A program made the position numbers and the translations under genes. Shown one piece after another: positions 54,582-63,987 of a stretch of DNA of 64,000 nt. Origin of the DNA: Pelagibacterium limicola (GTDB lineage Bacteria > Pseudomonadota > Alphaproteobacteria > Rhizobiales > Devosiaceae); the NCBI RefSeq assembly GCF_015694405.1, contig NZ_JADQDB010000001.1:434001-498000 (forward strand), in the 5' to 3' direction. Numbering within the stretch: the stretch's first letter is position 1; each line of letters starts with the position of its first letter. The notes below the pieces were generated by a model, which ran no database searches, had not been told where the DNA came from, and was given only the letters and a program-made list of their open reading frames with translations.

Positions 54582-56498
54582 TCAACCTAGACCGGCCCTT
54601 GGCATAAGTGTCTGGATCGCCATGAAGCGCGAGTAGTTCTTCCGTGCGGGCGGCGACCATGCCGTTTCCGCAACGGCCGACAACCGAGGATAGACAAGAT
54701 GATCGAACAGCTTGCGGTCGCAGAGGTTTTCGCTCCACAGGCATGACTGAACGCCCCAGAGCCTGCCTCGCGCAGCTTCGGGCCAATCGCCCGCAGGGTC
54801 GAAACCGTAACAGGCTTCCAGCGTCACGACGCCCGCCCAACTTGCGCCGGGTTCCCACCAATCGGCAGACTGTGCCATGTCGAAATAGGTATGCTCAGCC
54901 GGCGCCAAAACGACGTCGTATCCCCATTCGGCAAGCTGGCGCCCACTCTCGGATTTCTTCCACGCCACGAGATAGGCGCCGTCAGCTTCAATTCCTCCAC
55001 CAAGGGCCCCCTCCTCCCACGCTCCGGCGATCTTGCCATGTCGCGCGAGAAGCGACTGGACGCGCTTGAGAAAATAGGACTGCAATTGATGACTACCTTG
55101 CAGCCCCTCGACTTTCTCCATCGCCCGAGCGCGCGGCGACCCGGTCCAGGCCTCCTCGGGAACCTCATCCCCACCGATATGGATCCATTTGGAGGGAAAG
55201 AGCCTAACGAGCGTCTCGATAACGGCTTCCAGAAACACGTAGGTCTCCTCCACCGCGGGATTGAGAGCGTTGTTGGGGAAGTACTGGATAGAGCGATAAA
55301 GTTCATTTTCCCCCGGATCGCGCAATTGCGGCAGAGCCTGCAGCACGCAATAACAATGACCGGGAATGTCGATTTCCGGCACGATATCGATCCCGAGACC
55401 CAGCCCGTGATCGACAAGTTCGGAAATGTCCGCAGCGCGATAGACGATGCCATGGCGCGCAAATGGCGTGCCCAGGAGTGGGGGCAGGATTTCCCCCGGC
55501 CCGCGCCACGCCGCTTTTTCCGCCAGTCCGGGATAAGCCGGGATATCGAGGCGCCAGGCCTCATCGTCATTGAGATGGATATGGAAACGATTGAGCTTGT
55601 TCCAAGCCATCGTGTCGAGAAAGGCCTTGAGTTCCGCGATCATATAGACCTGCCGGGCGACATCGAGATGCGAGCCGCGCCAGCCGAACCGTGGCGCGTC
55701 CGAGATCGTTCCCCGTGCCGGAAAAACGAAATCCTCCGGATGCTGCCGCGCCCCGCGCAGCATCTGGGCCAATGAGATAAGCCCATACCGGAAACCGGCC
55801 ATATCGGCCGCCGAAAGGGTCACCGCATCGGGTTGGAAAGCAATCAAATACCCGGCTTCCCGGATTGCGCTGTCGGCGACGCAGGTGATGGCTATCCCTT
55901 CGGAGCCAAAAAGCGCCTCGCCGGGAAACAGCCTTTCCGCCAGCGCCGACACTGCCGTGAAAGCCGCACTCGCCTCATCGGTGGCCGACTCCAGCATCAA
56001 AACTCGGTCCACCGCGCGGCGGCCATGGACATCGACATGCTCGGGACAGGGAATGACGCTTATGGGAGCCTCGCCACTCGGCAATTGACCGCGCGCCGGG
56101 GCGGCCATGACCGGGTCTCCCCGTTCGCCGCGCAAGGTCATCGGCGTAATCTCGGGGCCGATCTTTGTGCCATCCTTGAGCGTAATGACCGCCGATTTGG
56201 GGCCATAGGTGTAATGGCGCAATGTGTGGCTGATCTCGGTCGCGGTGATAGTCCACGACGCTCCCGGAGCCAGTACAAATCCCTCCTCGGGTGCCAGCTT
56301 GTGATAATTTGAAAGTTGCTCGATCAGTCTCGCGCCTTCGATTTGACTCCCGGGTTTGATGCGGAAAAGTGAAGTCACTTCAAGCACAAAATCGGAGACC
56401 GGCGAGGCTCCGGTATTGGTCAGGACCAATTGCAGCCGGCCATGCGCGGCGGCATCAGGATTGCAGTCGGAATCGAGGCGGAAGGCGTAGGTGGACAT
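54582..56498 (-). CDS. Beta-N-acetylhexosaminidase, GH20 family
   Basis: This 638-residue enzyme lacks a signal peptide, so it is probably cytoplasmic. An N-terminal ~130-residue domain precedes the GH20b-like domain and the TIM barrel. The start of the barrel is PRFGWRGSHLDVARQ, and the catalytic Asp-Glu pair lies in WIHIGGDEVPEEAW (about residues 450-463). It removes terminal GlcNAc or GalNAc from chito-oligosaccharides or glycans. It is 90 bp downstream of the ChiS-like kinase gene, and an oligomer importer is divergent from that kinase, so it probably cleaves imported chitobiose-type sugars. Confidence 0.93.
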   Translation of the reverse strand: MSTYAFRLDSDCNPDAAAHGRLQLVLTNTGASPVSDFVLEVTSLFRIKPGSQIEGARLIEQLSNYHKLAPEEGFVLAPGASWTITATEISHTLRHYTYGPKSAVITLKDGTKIGPEITPMTLRGERGDPVMAAPARGQLPSGEAPISVIPCPEHVDVHGRRAVDRVLMLESATDEASAAFTAVSALAERLFPGEALFGSEGIAITCVADSAIREAGYLIAFQPDAVTLSAADMAGFRYGLISLAQMLRGARQHPEDFVFPARGTISDAPRFGWRGSHLDVARQVYMIAELKAFLDTMAWNKLNRFHIHLNDDEAWRLDIPAYPGLAEKAAWRGPGEILPPLLGTPFARHGIVYRAADISELVDHGLGLGIDIVPEIDIPGHCYCVLQALPQLRDPGENELYRSIQYFPNNALNPAVEETYVFLEAVIETLVRLFPSKWIHIGGDEVPEEAWTGSPRARAMEKVEGLQGSHQLQSYFLKRVQSLLARHGKIAGAWEEGALGGGIEADGAYLVAWKKSESGRQLAEWGYDVVLAPAEHTYFDMAQSADWWEPGASWAGVVTLEACYGFDPAGDWPEAARGRLWGVQSCLWSENLCDRKLFDHLVYPRLSAVAETAWSPPARKNYSRFMAIQTLMPRAGLG

Positions 56499-56525
56499 AT
56501 TGGATTTCCGTCAGTTTTAGGTGAA

Positions 56526-56562
56526 GCAGGCAAAAATCCGCCTGCGGCCGGGGCAAGCCCCG
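56526..56562 (-). terminator. Two hairpins between the ChiS-like kinase and GH20 genes
   Basis: GCAGGC and GCCTGC with an 8-nt loop (56526-56545) and CGGGG-CAAG-CCCCG (56549-56562) lie in the 90-bp gap. The loop of the first carries a T-run on the operon strand. Together they could attenuate or stabilise the message. Confidence 0.4.
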
Positions 56563-56587
56563 CGTGGAAAACGGCGAGAGGCCGACA

Positions 56588-59500
56588 TCAGGTCCGGGGA
56601 AGTGTTACGTCAGTGGTTTCGGTCTTTGGCCGCGGCAGGATGTTTTCCCGAACGTAATCGCGCAGCCGCGTGGCCGTGGACTTGAGTTCGGCGTGAAGTG
56701 CAGCAATCTCAGGATCGGTGAGCCTGGCTTCGGTCTCCGAGAGCGCGAACTCCGCCGTCTGGATCACGTCCCGCCAGCGAGGATTGGCAGGCAGCGTTTC
56801 AATGAGCAGGTATTTGTCGAAGGTTCGCGCCTGGAGCGACGAACGGTCGAGGTTGACGCGCCAGACGCCACTCAGTTCCGCAAAATCGAACTTCGATTTC
56901 CCTGTCACACGCCGCCAGAGCGCGAGACTCTGGGTAACAACGCTGACGATGGTCTCGCGATAATATTGACGGCCTGACGGATCGGCGTCCTCGGTGATTG
57001 CGGCTGGGACGGGCGGTTTGGCGCCGCTCTCGATCAGCGCGGAGCCGACAGTGTCGATGACGCCCTGAACCGACCGCACGAGCTGATCGCTCGCCCTGCG
57101 CGTTTCGTCGGTATCGGGCGCGACGATCAGCGCGATACCGCCCCCGGCATCGGCCTCGAGTTCGAAAGCGTTGAGGAGAAACGTGCGGGAAGCATGACCG
57201 AGAGGCACGTCCTCCAGCGTCGCACGGCCTTCGCTGGCAACGGTGCGCGTCATCGCATCCGCTACCGTCGGCGTCAGTATATCGGTCAAGACGGTCGCGC
57301 CGGCCTCGATGACGCGCCCGGCATAAACCGCAGCTGCCTGATTGGCATAGGTCACGCGCCACGCCTCATTGACACAGACGAGCCCCGCCCCAAGCGCGTC
57401 GAGCAGCCGCGTCATCCGCTGCTGGGAAAGCCGCAAGGCATCTTCCACCTGTACGCGGCGTTCGATCTCGTGCTTGAGCTCGACATTCTCCCGCGCCGCG
57501 CCGCGCGCGCGACCGGCTTCGAGCAGCGTGGCGATACGGGCCAGGAGTTCGTCCTTGACGAAAGGCTTGACCACGTAATCATTGGCCCCGTGCTCGAAAC
57601 CGGCAATCACGTCGCGGGTACGCGACCGCGCCGTGACCATGATGATCGGCAAATCGAGCAATCCATAACGGTCCCGCAAACGTTTCGCGACCTCCAGCCC
57701 ACCCATCTGCGGCATCATAACGTCGAGCACGATGAGATCGGGCTTTTTCTTTTCCACCATTGCCAGCGCATCGAGACCGCTTTCAGCCGACCGGACCGCG
57801 TAACCCTGCGGAACCAGAACATTGCGCAGAACCTGAATATTGATCGGCTCGTCGTCGACCACGAGGATGAGTGGGGCATCGTCCGGCGACGGCCCGTAAT
57901 TTTCCGCTGCATCGGCAAAGAGCATGCCGATCGACTCTCGGATTCCCTCGGTCCGGTCGCCGTGCGTCATCATCTCGGCCTCGATGAGCGCTCCCTCCGC
58001 GACCGGAATTTCCAGAACGAACCGCGAGCCTTCTCCGACATTCGACTGCGCCGAAAGACGACCGTTCATGACGGTCGCAAGCTGCCGCGCGATGGTCAGG
58101 CCCAACCCTGCACCCCCGGGGGTATGGACAATCTCAGCGGCATCCCCACGCTCCAGCGGCTGGAAAATGCGTTCGAGATTTTCCGGCGCGATTCCGATCC
58201 CGGTATCGATCACGGCGACCGATACGATATCTCCCGCCCGCCAGGCCTTCATGGTGATCGAACCCTGATCGGTATATTTGATGGCGTTGCCCAGAAGATT
58301 GTAGAGGATTTGCTCGAACCGCACGGGGTCGGCCATCACGTAAGGCAGCGTCTCGGGGATATCGACGTCGAGCTTTACCGGCTCGCTCCGCACCAGCGGC
58401 TCGGAAAGGTGAAGGACGTTGCGAATCGAAGTCGCCACATGCACCGGGTGAATATCGAGCCGCATCCGCCCCTGCCGGATCCGGTAGAGATCGAGCAGGT
58501 CGTCGACCAGCCGGGATAGCCGCCTGGCCGAGAAGATAATGAGTTCGAGCTGGCTGCGCTGGGCCGGGGTGACGTCTCCAACCGCCCCCGCCGACAGGGT
58601 TTCCGAAATACCGATGATGCCGTTGAGCGGCGTGCGCAGTTCGTGGCTCGTGTTGGCGACGAACGTATCCTTGAGCCGGTCGGCTTCCTCGAGCGCGGCG
58701 TTCTTTTCCTCAATGAGCTTGAGATGTCGCTCGAGCTCCACATTCTTCTGCCCGATCAGACCCAATTGCCCGCGGATCGCATCGCGCATCCGCTTGAAGC
58801 TCTCATTGAGCCGGCCAAGCTCGGTCGGGCGTTCGATGTTAGGCATGGTCCTGTCGAGATCGCCGGCGGCAATCGACTCTGCCACTTCGGTCAGTGTCTG
58901 GAGTGGCGCGGTCATGGTGCGCGAAAGCATGAACGCCAGCCAGAACAGGACGGGTAGCGCGACGGCGGCGATGATAAGCACGAACTGCGTCAGCGCTTCG
59001 GCCTTGGCGAATGCGATCCGCGTCGGCACTTCGGCAATGAGCTTCCATTCGAGATCGTGAAAGCCGACGGGCGTCCAGGCCGCCAGCGCGGCCCCGTCGG
59101 TCAACCCGTTGGAAATCAGCGCGGTCTCCATCCGCCCTTCCGCGAAATCGCTGGCATCCACGTGCTGACCGATGCCAAGCGGCATCGTTTCGGGGGCCGA
59201 CACCAGCGCATCTTGGCTGCTGACAAGAAAAAAGCTGCCGCTCTGCTCATCCTGGGTCTGGACGATTGCGTCCAAACCTCGCCCCGGCAGCCTGAAAATT
59301 GCAGCCCCCCGCGGACGCTGGTAAAACTCGACCCTCACCGCGACATAGGCAGCGTAAACCCCAGTGAGCGGGTCGAAAGCGAAGTCGGCGACGGCAATGG
59401 TCCCCTCGTTCGCAAGCAGTCGTTTGTTGAGCGCTCCCAGCACCGTATTGCCCAGCGTGTCGGTAACGTCTCCGCCGAGGTAGAGATCCTTTTCGACTGA

Positions 59501-60022
59501 GTAGACTACCCGACCATCCGTATTGATGAGGTAGAGATTGTCGAATTCGGCCGAACGTACAAAGCTCGAATATTCTTCGTGAAAGCGCTGATGGGCATTG
59601 GAGTATTCGAGCGCGTTGCGGAGCAACGCGTCCCTGTCCATCGTCAGCGGCCCAGCATCTGGCGCTGGCTCTCCCCCGATTCCGAAGATGCGTTGGAGCA
59701 CCGATCGGGCCTGATCGGCGTCCTCGTCGATCTGACGGAAAGCGTAGGAAAAGCCATAAAAATCGCCGATCGAATACCGGACGGCATTCGATTTCGTCAG
59801 TGCCTCGGCTTGGCGGAAGGCGAAGGTCAGATACTGCTCAATTTCGGACCGCTTTGCGTCCCGCACGAAAGCAAGCTTGGCTGTGGTTTCTTCCGCGACA
59901 TTGGTGTTGAGGATCGAAAAGAAGACGTATGCTGTAAGGACCAGCGGCAGCGTCGTGATGCAAATGAGTATGACAAAGAGACGTCCGCGAAAGCCGGATG
60001 GCGCAAGGCCGGTTGGCAGCAT
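56588..60022 (-). CDS. ChiS-like hybrid sensor histidine kinase/response regulator
   Basis: This protein of about 1144 residues starts at the ATG before LPTGLAPSGFRG, with GGAGG upstream. Order: TM1 (about residues 15-35), a large periplasmic sensor domain (40-345), TM2, HAMP (375-430), coiled coil, HisKA with the phospho-His in NTSHELRTPLNG, HATPase, receiver with Asp in LIVLDVMMPQMGG, PAS and a C-terminal region with LDRSSLQARTFDKYLLIETL and PRWRDV. The architecture and tail recall Vibrio ChiS (about 1129 residues), whose C-terminus binds DNA at chitin genes. It is divergent from the importer and upstream of GH20. Confidence 0.82.
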   Translation of the reverse strand: MLPTGLAPSGFRGRLFVILICITTLPLVLTAYVFFSILNTNVAEETTAKLAFVRDAKRSEIEQYLTFAFRQAEALTKSNAVRYSIGDFYGFSYAFRQIDEDADQARSVLQRIFGIGGEPAPDAGPLTMDRDALLRNALEYSNAHQRFHEEYSSFVRSAEFDNLYLINTDGRVVYSVEKDLYLGGDVTDTLGNTVLGALNKRLLANEGTIAVADFAFDPLTGVYAAYVAVRVEFYQRPRGAAIFRLPGRGLDAIVQTQDEQSGSFFLVSSQDALVSAPETMPLGIGQHVDASDFAEGRMETALISNGLTDGAALAAWTPVGFHDLEWKLIAEVPTRIAFAKAEALTQFVLIIAAVALPVLFWLAFMLSRTMTAPLQTLTEVAESIAAGDLDRTMPNIERPTELGRLNESFKRMRDAIRGQLGLIGQKNVELERHLKLIEEKNAALEEADRLKDTFVANTSHELRTPLNGIIGISETLSAGAVGDVTPAQRSQLELIIFSARRLSRLVDDLLDLYRIRQGRMRLDIHPVHVATSIRNVLHLSEPLVRSEPVKLDVDIPETLPYVMADPVRFEQILYNLLGNAIKYTDQGSITMKAWRAGDIVSVAVIDTGIGIAPENLERIFQPLERGDAAEIVHTPGGAGLGLTIARQLATVMNGRLSAQSNVGEGSRFVLEIPVAEGALIEAEMMTHGDRTEGIRESIGMLFADAAENYGPSPDDAPLILVVDDEPINIQVLRNVLVPQGYAVRSAESGLDALAMVEKKKPDLIVLDVMMPQMGGLEVAKRLRDRYGLLDLPIIMVTARSRTRDVIAGFEHGANDYVVKPFVKDELLARIATLLEAGRARGAARENVELKHEIERRVQVEDALRLSQQRMTRLLDALGAGLVCVNEAWRVTYANQAAAVYAGRVIEAGATVLTDILTPTVADAMTRTVASEGRATLEDVPLGHASRTFLLNAFELEADAGGGIALIVAPDTDETRRASDQLVRSVQGVIDTVGSALIESGAKPPVPAAITEDADPSGRQYYRETIVSVVTQSLALWRRVTGKSKFDFAELSGVWRVNLDRSSLQARTFDKYLLIETLPANPRWRDVIQTAEFALSETEARLTDPEIAALHAELKSTATRLRDYVRENILPRPKTETTDVTLPRT

Positions 60023-60345
60023 GGTTCCCGTTCCTCCCCAGCCACGCCCTGGTCTCCGGCGACAATGGCGCTGGACAGAGACAAGGACAAGCGACGCGCA
60101 GCCACGCTGCGACACACGGTATTCATATTCACGGCGCAGAATTCATAAAGCCATCCCCGCCCGATATTTCGATTTTGACGGTTTTGCAGTTTTTGGCTGC
60201 CTTTTTTACGGTAATGGGCCAAGACAGCGCAGGCCCATTTTTGCTCTCGATACTCCCGTCTACACACCTGCTGGATCGGATCGATGCCGACTGCAGGATA
60301 TCGCGGACCATATTCGGCGATAGTGCTCAAAGGAGGGAGATTATC
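60023..60345 (+). promoter_or_regulatory. Divergent control region between the ChiS-like kinase and the importer operon, with attenuator-like hairpin
   Basis: This 323-bp gap has no gene. At 60214-60242 ATGGGCC and GGCCCAT form a 7-bp stem with an 11-nt loop followed by TTTT, the look of an intrinsic terminator placed inside the leader of the importer operon. A strong AGGAGG ends the region before the binding-protein ATG. A TTGACG-like -35 near 60175 has no good -10. The ChiS-like protein may bind here, but no site can be named. Confidence 0.45.
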
Positions 60346-62019
60346 ATGGCATTCAAATTCAAAAGCGTGTTGCTCGCCAGCGCGCTGGTCCTGCCCGCGC
60401 TCGCGACAGCCGAGGCCCAGGATGGCAACCACGCCATTCTGACCGCGGTTCCCCAGCAATTGACGAGCTGGGTCGAAAACTACAACCCGTTCAACAACAC
60501 AACTGTCCTGCCGACCATTCTCGATTTCATGTATGAGCCGCTGGTGGTGTTCAACGCCATGCAGGGCGGCGAACCGCATTACCGGCTCGCAGAATCCCAT
60601 ACCTACTCCGACGACATGCTTTCGCTTACCTTCACTCTGCGCGATGGCCTTCTCTGGTCGGACGGTGAGCGGTTGACCGCTGCCGATGCGGTGTTCTCGT
60701 TCAATCTCGTCAAGGAGTTCCCCGCCCTCGACCAACGTGCCGTTTGGCCCAAGCTGCGCGGCGTCTATCAGGTCGACGACCGCACGTTCACGCTGGAGCT
60801 TGCCGCTGTCGATGCCGGCCTCATCTATCAGATCGTTCAGGTGCCAATCGTTCCCGAGCACATCTGGGCCGATATCGATGATCCGGTGACCTATACAAAC
60901 CCAACCTCGGTCGGTTCCGGCCCCCTCACCGAGATCGACCGGTTCACACCCCAGGAATACATCCAGTGCCGCAATCCCCATTACTGGGATGCCGAGAGCC
61001 TGCATGTGGACTGCATGCGTATGCCGCAACTGGCCAATAACGACCAGGTCCTGACGGCCGCCGCCAATGGAGAACTGGACTGGTTCGGGTCGTTCATCCC
61101 AGACATCGAACGTACCTATGTCGGCGCCGATCCGGACAACCACGGCTATTGGTTCCCTGCCGGCTCGCCCGTGTTTTTTTCACTCAATCTTGCGCATCAG
61201 GATCCCGGTCTTAACGAAGCCTTCAACGACCTCGCATTCCGCCGTGCCTTCTCGATGGCGATGGATCGCCAAGCCATGGTCGATATCGCGGGCTACGGCT
61301 ATCCGACCGTCAACGATTACCCCTCGGGCTTGGGCCGCGCCTACCACTCTTGGAACAACCCTGAAGTCGAGGCTCAGTACGGCAAATATACCGAGTTCAA
61401 CATCGACGGCGCCAAATCCGAACTCGAAGCCGCAGGTTATGCCGACACCAATGGCGATGGCTTTATCGAGAGCCCCGGCGGTCATCCGATCCGCTTCAAC
61501 ATCATCGTTCCGAACGGTTGGACCGATTGGGTGAACACCGTCCAGCTCGCGGTTGAAGGCCTCAATGAGATCGGTATCGACGCCACAGTTGCAACGCCCG
61601 AAAGCCCGGCCTGGACCGATGCACTGATTGCCGGCGACTACGACGCGGCGATCAACTCTGTAACGACCGGCGTGTCTCCGCACTACTTCCTCGACCAATC
61701 GCTGCACTCGCGCCACATCGGCCAGAGCCGCTTCCAGTCGGCGCGGTACGCCAACCCCGCGCTCGATGCTGCGCTCGACTCGTTCAACTCGACCGTCGAC
61801 CCCGAGGAACAGACGGAAATCATGAACGAAATCCAGATGCTGATCGCGGCGGACATGCCCCTGATCAACGTCTTTAACAACCCGCTCTGGTACGAATACA
61901 ACACCAGCCGCTTCACCGGCTTCTTCAATGCGGACAATCCTGTCGCGCGCCCCGTGGTCTATGCGGGTGTGCCCGAGCGCCTGCTGCATCTGCTCAGCCT
62001 GCGCCCGGTCGCACAGTAA
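60346..62019 (+). CDS. ABC transporter substrate-binding protein, peptide/oligosaccharide (DppA/CBP) family
   Basis: This protein of about 557 residues has a Sec signal (MAFKFKSVLLASALVLPALA, mature near AEAQ-DGN). It belongs to the SBP_bac_5 family: PTILDFMYEPLVVFNAM, SYSDDM-like YSDDMLSLTFTLRDGLLWSDG, and RAFSMAMDRQAMVDIAGYG are typical. Such proteins bind di- and oligopeptides or, in chitin-using Vibrio and Thermotoga, cello- and chito-oligosaccharides. The start at 60346 has AGGAGGGAG upstream. Sugar binding is suggested by the GH20 and ChiS-like genes next door. Confidence 0.9.
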   Translation: MAFKFKSVLLASALVLPALATAEAQDGNHAILTAVPQQLTSWVENYNPFNNTTVLPTILDFMYEPLVVFNAMQGGEPHYRLAESHTYSDDMLSLTFTLRDGLLWSDGERLTAADAVFSFNLVKEFPALDQRAVWPKLRGVYQVDDRTFTLELAAVDAGLIYQIVQVPIVPEHIWADIDDPVTYTNPTSVGSGPLTEIDRFTPQEYIQCRNPHYWDAESLHVDCMRMPQLANNDQVLTAAANGELDWFGSFIPDIERTYVGADPDNHGYWFPAGSPVFFSLNLAHQDPGLNEAFNDLAFRRAFSMAMDRQAMVDIAGYGYPTVNDYPSGLGRAYHSWNNPEVEAQYGKYTEFNIDGAKSELEAAGYADTNGDGFIESPGGHPIRFNIIVPNGWTDWVNTVQLAVEGLNEIGIDATVATPESPAWTDALIAGDYDAAINSVTTGVSPHYFLDQSLHSRHIGQSRFQSARYANPALDAALDSFNSTVDPEEQTEIMNEIQMLIAADMPLINVFNNPLWYEYNTSRFTGFFNADNPVARPVVYAGVPERLLHLLSLRPVAQ

Positions 62020-62036
62020 GCGACTTCCGACAATGA

Positions 62037-62061
62037 CCGGACGGCCCATCGGGCCGTCCGG
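62037..62061 (+). terminator. Perfect intercistronic hairpin between binding-protein and permease genes
   Basis: CCGGACGGCCC and GGGCCGTCCGG pair over 11 bp with an ATC loop. No T-run follows. Such hairpins after binding-protein genes protect upstream mRNA and lower permease expression. Confidence 0.65.
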
Positions 62062-62085
62062 CTGTACCGCAGGAGAGCGAAGATC

Positions 62086-63063
62086 ATGGCCTTCGTGTTA
62101 CGTCGTCTGGGCTTCTACATCGCCGCCTTTTTCATTGCGGCCACCATTAACTTCATTCTTCCGCGCCTCATGCCGGGCAACCCCATCGACATCATGTTCG
62201 CCCAGGCGACCACCACCATTCCGCCCGAAGCCAGGGCCGCGCTTATCGAGACCTTCGGCTTTGCCACCGGCCCGCTGCACGAGCAATACTTCGCCTACCT
62301 CAAATCGGTCTTCACCGGGGATCTAGGCTATTCCATCCGCTACTATCCCCAGACCGTCAACGAGCGGCTGGGCTGGGCCCTGCCCTGGACGCTCCTGCTC
62401 GCCGGGACGGCGACCGTGCTCGCCTTTGCCCTAGGTTCGCTGATCGGCGTTTTCGCAGCATGGAAACGCGGCGGTGGCTTCGATGCCCTGGTCACGCCGG
62501 CCTCGCTGGCGCTGCAGGCCATTCCACCCCTGGTCATCGCGATCCTTGCGCTCTTCACCTTCGGGCTCGTCCTGAGATGGCTGCCCACGGGCTATGCCTA
62601 CAACCCCAGCCTCGACCCGGGCTTCAACCTTACTTTCATCGGCTCCGTATTCTTTCACGCCCTCATGCCGGTCTTTTCGCTGATGATCGTTTTCATCGGC
62701 GGCTACCTCGTGACGATGCGTAACAACATGATCGGGCAACTGGGTGAGGACCATGTGATCATGGGGCTCGCCAAGGGCCTTTCGGAGCGGCGGGTGAAGT
62801 TTAATTATGCAGCCCGCAATGCCCTGCTCCCGTCGGTGACTTCGCTTGGGCTCACGCTCGGTGCCATTCTCGGAGGCTCGCTGGTGACCGAAGTCGTCTT
62901 TAACTATCCGGGCCTAGGCCAGATGCTCTACATTGGCATCGTCACCCGCGACTACCCGCTCATCCAGGGCCAGTTGCTCATCATGACACTGGCCATCCTG
63001 ACGGCGAACCTCATTGTCGACCTCGCCTATGTCCTTCTCGATCCCCGCTTGAGGAGGGCCTGA
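62086..63063 (+). CDS. ABC transporter permease, DppB/OppB family
   Basis: This 325-residue permease has six membrane helices. The N-terminus MAFVLRRLGFYIAAFFIAAT with LPRLMPGNPID and the coupling motif IMGLAKGLSERRVKFNYAAR (about residue 230), followed by NALLPSVTSLGLTLG, are family hallmarks. AGGAGAGCG precedes the ATG. It works with the next permease and the ATPases that begin at the window end. Confidence 0.94.
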   Translation: MAFVLRRLGFYIAAFFIAATINFILPRLMPGNPIDIMFAQATTTIPPEARAALIETFGFATGPLHEQYFAYLKSVFTGDLGYSIRYYPQTVNERLGWALPWTLLLAGTATVLAFALGSLIGVFAAWKRGGGFDALVTPASLALQAIPPLVIAILALFTFGLVLRWLPTGYAYNPSLDPGFNLTFIGSVFFHALMPVFSLMIVFIGGYLVTMRNNMIGQLGEDHVIMGLAKGLSERRVKFNYAARNALLPSVTSLGLTLGAILGGSLVTEVVFNYPGLGQMLYIGIVTRDYPLIQGQLLIMTLAILTANLIVDLAYVLLDPRLRRA

Positions 63064-63066
63064 TCC

Positions 63067-63987
63067 ATGCGCGATACGCTGAAGGTTTTCCTGCGCAACA
63101 AGAAGGCCGCAATCGGTCTGTCGATCGTTCTCGCCTACGTCATCATTGCGCTTTTCGCCCCGTTGCTGATCGAGGCCAACCCCATCGCCCGCGTCGGGCG
63201 ACCCCATGTGGCGCCCGACGCCGATCACCTGCTCGGCACGACACGCATGGGTCGCGACGTCTTTACCCAGCTCATATACGGGACGCGCACCTCGCTCGCC
63301 GTCGGTCTATTCGCCGGGTTTCTCGTCGTCGCCATCGGCACGGTGCTCGGGATCGCGGCAGGTTATTTCGGCGGGTGGGTCGACGAGATCATCAATTTCT
63401 GCACCAACGTCATCCTCGTCATCCCCCAGCTTCCGCTGTTGCTGGTCATCGCGGCCTTCCTCGGCCAGACCAGCCCGTTCGTCATCGCCATTATTATCGG
63501 CATCACCTCATGGGCTTGGGGCGCGCGCGTAACGCGGGCTCAAACCATGACGCTCAGACGCCGCGAGTATATTCAGGCTTCCGAACTGTTGGGTGAACCG
63601 GCGCACCGGATGATCTTTGTCGAACTGTTCCCCAACCTGCTCTCGATCATCGGATTCAATTTCATCGGCTCGGTGACCTACACGATCATCACCCAGGCGA
63701 CCCTTGAGTTCCTCGGATTGGGCAATCCGATGGCCGTGAGTTGGGGCACCATGCTCTATCATGCACAGACCACCTCGGCGATGACTGTCGGCGCGTGGTG
63801 GGAGGTCGTTGCGCCCGCCGCCGCCGTTGCCGGCATTGGCGTCGGCCTCTCGCTCCTCAACTTCGGGGTCGATGAAATTTCCAACCCTCGCCTGCGTACC
63901 CTCGGCACCATCGCCGCTGCGACGAGAGCGCAGGAGAAGATCGACCGGGCACGCTCCGCAGGCAAGTTACAGGAGGCCGTGCGATGA
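63067..63987 (+). CDS. ABC transporter permease, DppC/OppC family
   Basis: This 306-residue permease has about six helices. The DppC-type N-terminus (LKVFLRNKKAAIGLSIVLAY), the HLLGTTRMGRDVFTQLIYGT segment and the EAA loop REYIQASELLGEPAHRMIFVE are all present. The final ~45 residues form a charged cytoplasmic tail. It is 3 bp after the first permease and overlaps the next gene by ATGA. Confidence 0.94.
   Translation: MRDTLKVFLRNKKAAIGLSIVLAYVIIALFAPLLIEANPIARVGRPHVAPDADHLLGTTRMGRDVFTQLIYGTRTSLAVGLFAGFLVVAIGTVLGIAAGYFGGWVDEIINFCTNVILVIPQLPLLLVIAAFLGQTSPFVIAIIIGITSWAWGARVTRAQTMTLRRREYIQASELLGEPAHRMIFVELFPNLLSIIGFNFIGSVTYTIITQATLEFLGLGNPMAVSWGTMLYHAQTTSAMTVGAWWEVVAPAAAVAGIGVGLSLLNFGVDEISNPRLRTLGTIAAATRAQEKIDRARSAGKLQEAVR

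Noticed and set aside
59827-61143. Minus-strand frame spanning the start of the ChiS-like gene and the binding-protein gene
   Set aside because: It crosses two well-supported genes on different frames and shows no family pattern.
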